This document shows, piece after piece, positions 6,806-8,441 of a stretch of 8,441 nt of DNA. Within the stretch, counting starts at the first letter, position 1, and each line of letters opens with the position of its first letter. Source of the stretch: Streptomyces katrae (GTDB lineage: Bacteria; Actinomycetota; Actinomycetes; Streptomycetales; Streptomycetaceae); NCBI RefSeq assembly GCF_000966975.1, contig NZ_JZWV01000924.1:1-8441 (forward strand). Direction: 5' to 3'. Below the pieces are notes generated by a model, which saw nothing but the letters and a program-made list of their open reading frames with translations, had not been told where the DNA came from and did not search any database. The position numbers and the translations under genes were made by a program.

Positions 6806-8266
6806 ATGGCTTCTCAGGTACTCGTCGCCGCCAACCGCGGCCCGCTCTCGTACGCCCTCGCCGACGACGGCACGCTCAGCGCCCGGCGCGGCGGGGGCGG
6901 TCTGGTCTCCGGCCTGTCCGCGGCCCTCGCGGCGCAGCCGGAGGCCCTGTGGATCTGCGCGGCCCTCTCCGCCGCCGACCGCGAGGCGGTCCGGCGGGGG
7001 ATCTCCGAGCCGGGCGTCCGGATGCTGGACATCGATCCCGCGGTGTACGACGACGCGTACAACGGCATCGCGAACTCGGTGCTCTGGTTCACCCACCACC
7101 ACCTCTACGACGTCCCCCGCGAGCCCGTCTTCGACGCGGAGTTCCGGCGGCGCTGGGACTCGTACACCGCCTATAACCAGGCCTTCGCCGAAGCCCTGGC
7201 CGAGGAGGCCGCGCCGGGCGCGCGCGTCCTGGTCCAGGACTACCACCTGGCCCTGGTCCCGGGCGCGCTGCGGGAGCTGCGCCCGGACCTGCGGATCGCG
7301 CACTTCACGCACACGCCGTGGGCCTCGCCGGACGTCCTGCACATGCTCCCGGACGACATCCGCAGCCGGCTGGTGTGGGGCATGCTCGGCGCCGACCAGC
7401 TGGGCTTCCACACGGCGGCGTGGGCCGCCGCCTTCATCAGCGGCGCCACGGTCGACGACGTGCACGGGGTCGCGGACGGGTTCGTCCCCCGCGAGGGCCA
7501 CCAGGGCGGGGTCCACCACCGCAGGCTGACGGAGGACGGCAGCTACGGGGAGATGCGCTTCACCGGGGTCGGCCAGTACCCGCTGGGCGTCGACGGCGAC
7601 GACCTGCGGGCCCTGGCCCACCGCCCGGAGGTCGACGACAAGCTGGCCGCGCTGCGCGCGGAGGTCGGGGACCGCAGGACGATCGTCCGGGTGGACCGCA
7701 CCGAGCTGTCGAAGAACATCCTGCGCGGCCTCCTCGCCTACCGGGAGCTGCTGACCACCCACCCCGAGTGGCGCGGCCGGGTCGTCCACCTGGCCTCGGC
7801 CTACCCGTCCCGCCAGGACCTTCAGGTCTACCGCGCCTACACGGCGTCGGTCGAGTCACTGGCGGCGGAGATCAATGACGAGTTCGGCACGGAGGGGTGG
7901 GAGCCGGTGCTGATCTCCGTCCAGGACGACTTCGCCCGCTCCCTGGCGGCGTACCGGATGGCGGACGTGGCCCTGATCAACCCGGTACGGGACGGCATGA
8001 ACCTGGTCGCCAAGGAGATCCCGGTGGTCTCGGAGGCCGGCTGCGTCCTGGTCCTGTCGACGGGCGCGGGGGCGTACGAGGAACTCCGCCAGGACGCTCT
8101 GACGGTCAACCCGTACGACGTCACGGCGACGGCCGAAGCCCTGCACGCGGCCCTGACGATGCCGGAGGAAGAACGAGCGGAACGCACGAAACGCCTGGCG
8201 GCGGCAGCCACGGCCCTCCCCCCGGCGTCGTGGTTCACGGCCCAGCTGGAGGCACTGGGGGGCTGA
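6806..8266 (+). CDS. otsA: Trehalose-6-phosphate synthase (GT20)
   Basis: This cytoplasmic glycosyltransferase joins glucose from a nucleotide sugar to glucose-6-phosphate, making trehalose-6-phosphate for the OtsA-OtsB route to trehalose. The length, 486 residues, fits the family. Seen in order: NRGP (10-13), the glucose-6-phosphate/donor loop GGGGLVSGL (29-37), NSVLWFTHHHLYDVP (90-104), VQDYHLALVP (143-152), HTPWASPDVLHMLP (169-182), GADQLGFHT (195-203), the donor-phosphate pair R298-X4-K303 in VDRTELSKN, and DGMNLVAKE (396-404). The R-X4-K spacing is kept although the local sequence differs from the usual RLDYTKG. S. venezuelae OtsA has been reported to prefer GDP-glucose; whether this one does cannot be read from the sequence. 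otsB is not in the window. It has its own promoter, so it need not depend on gpgS transcription. Confidence 0.96.
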   Translation: MASQVLVAANRGPLSYALADDGTLSARRGGGGLVSGLSAALAAQPEALWICAALSAADREAVRRGISEPGVRMLDIDPAVYDDAYNGIANSVLWFTHHHLYDVPREPVFDAEFRRRWDSYTAYNQAFAEALAEEAAPGARVLVQDYHLALVPGALRELRPDLRIAHFTHTPWASPDVLHMLPDDIRSRLVWGMLGADQLGFHTAAWAAAFISGATVDDVHGVADGFVPREGHQGGVHHRRLTEDGSYGEMRFTGVGQYPLGVDGDDLRALAHRPEVDDKLAALRAEVGDRRTIVRVDRTELSKNILRGLLAYRELLTTHPEWRGRVVHLASAYPSRQDLQVYRAYTASVESLAAEINDEFGTEGWEPVLISVQDDFARSLAAYRMADVALINPVRDGMNLVAKEIPVVSEAGCVLVLSTGAGAYEELRQDALTVNPYDVTATAEALHAALTMPEEERAERTKRLAAAATALPPASWFTAQLEALGG

Positions 8267-8441
8267 GGGCGCCGCGGGCCGGGAGCCCGGGTGCGGGACG
8301 GTGGGTGAGCTGCGGTCTCCGGCCGCGCGGTAGCGAGCGGCGGGCCGGGCTTTGCGATGCCGGGGTCCCTGCGGGGCGGTCTCGGAGAGGGGTGGGGGCT
8401 TTCCCGTCAGTCCCACTGTCCTTCCGGTTCGGGCCGCCCTG

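Noticed and set aside
6518..7789. 423-codon minus-strand frame across otsA and the minisatellite
   Set aside because: Antisense to OtsA; the N-terminal and C-terminal parts are repeat translations and low complexity.
8267..8441. Terminator or further gene after otsA
   Set aside because: Short GC-rich inverted segments exist (for example GGGC-N5-GCCC near 8277) but none stands out from background, and no start or domain supports a gene.

Overview
The window is very GC-rich and has the strong third-position GC bias that produces long open frames on the opposite strand of real genes. Together with a solo GroEL carrying CIRCE operators, a SCO-type cold-shock protein, GpgS and an actinobacterial OtsA, this points to a Streptomyces chromosome. 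The order groEL2 / cold-shock gene / sulfur-carrier protein / threonine synthase / gpgS / otsA matches, as far as I remember, the region around SCO4296-SCO4290 of S. coelicolor. I could not check that.

Left part (1-976, + strand): the tail of a helix-turn-helix-type Streptomyces protein with a four-cysteine knuckle, followed by a Uma2-family PD-(D/E)XK nuclease-like protein. Middle left (1051-3300, - strand): the groEL2 chaperonin, a 160-base leader, two adjacent HrcA operators (CIRCE), a GC-rich stretch with a 22-bp tandem repeat, then a cold-shock protein gene with its own strong terminator. The 393 bases upstream of the cold-shock gene hold no convincing gene, only promoter-like and hairpin elements.

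Centre (3633-5572, - strand): an operon of a threonine-synthase-family PLP enzyme and a small CysO/MoaD-like sulfur-carrier protein. It is preceded by a clear SAM-I (S-box) riboswitch and closed by a perfect 17-bp hairpin terminator. SAM control is expected of methionine genes, not threonine genes, and a sulfur-carrier partner is unexpected for threonine synthase. Together they suggest the pair makes homocysteine from O-phosphohomoserine with protein thiocarboxylate as sulfur donor. The carrier ends in Gly-Gly-Cys, so it would need trimming before it can be charged. This is the most interesting system in the window.

Right part (5683-8266, + strand): gpgS (glucosyl-3-phosphoglycerate synthase), transcribed divergently from the riboswitch operon, then an 11-bp minisatellite, then otsA (trehalose-6-phosphate synthase). 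otsA has a -10 box placed so that its mRNA should be leaderless. Both enzymes transfer glucose from a nucleotide sugar to a phosphorylated acceptor and lead to compatible solutes. The last 175 bases hold no gene I can support.
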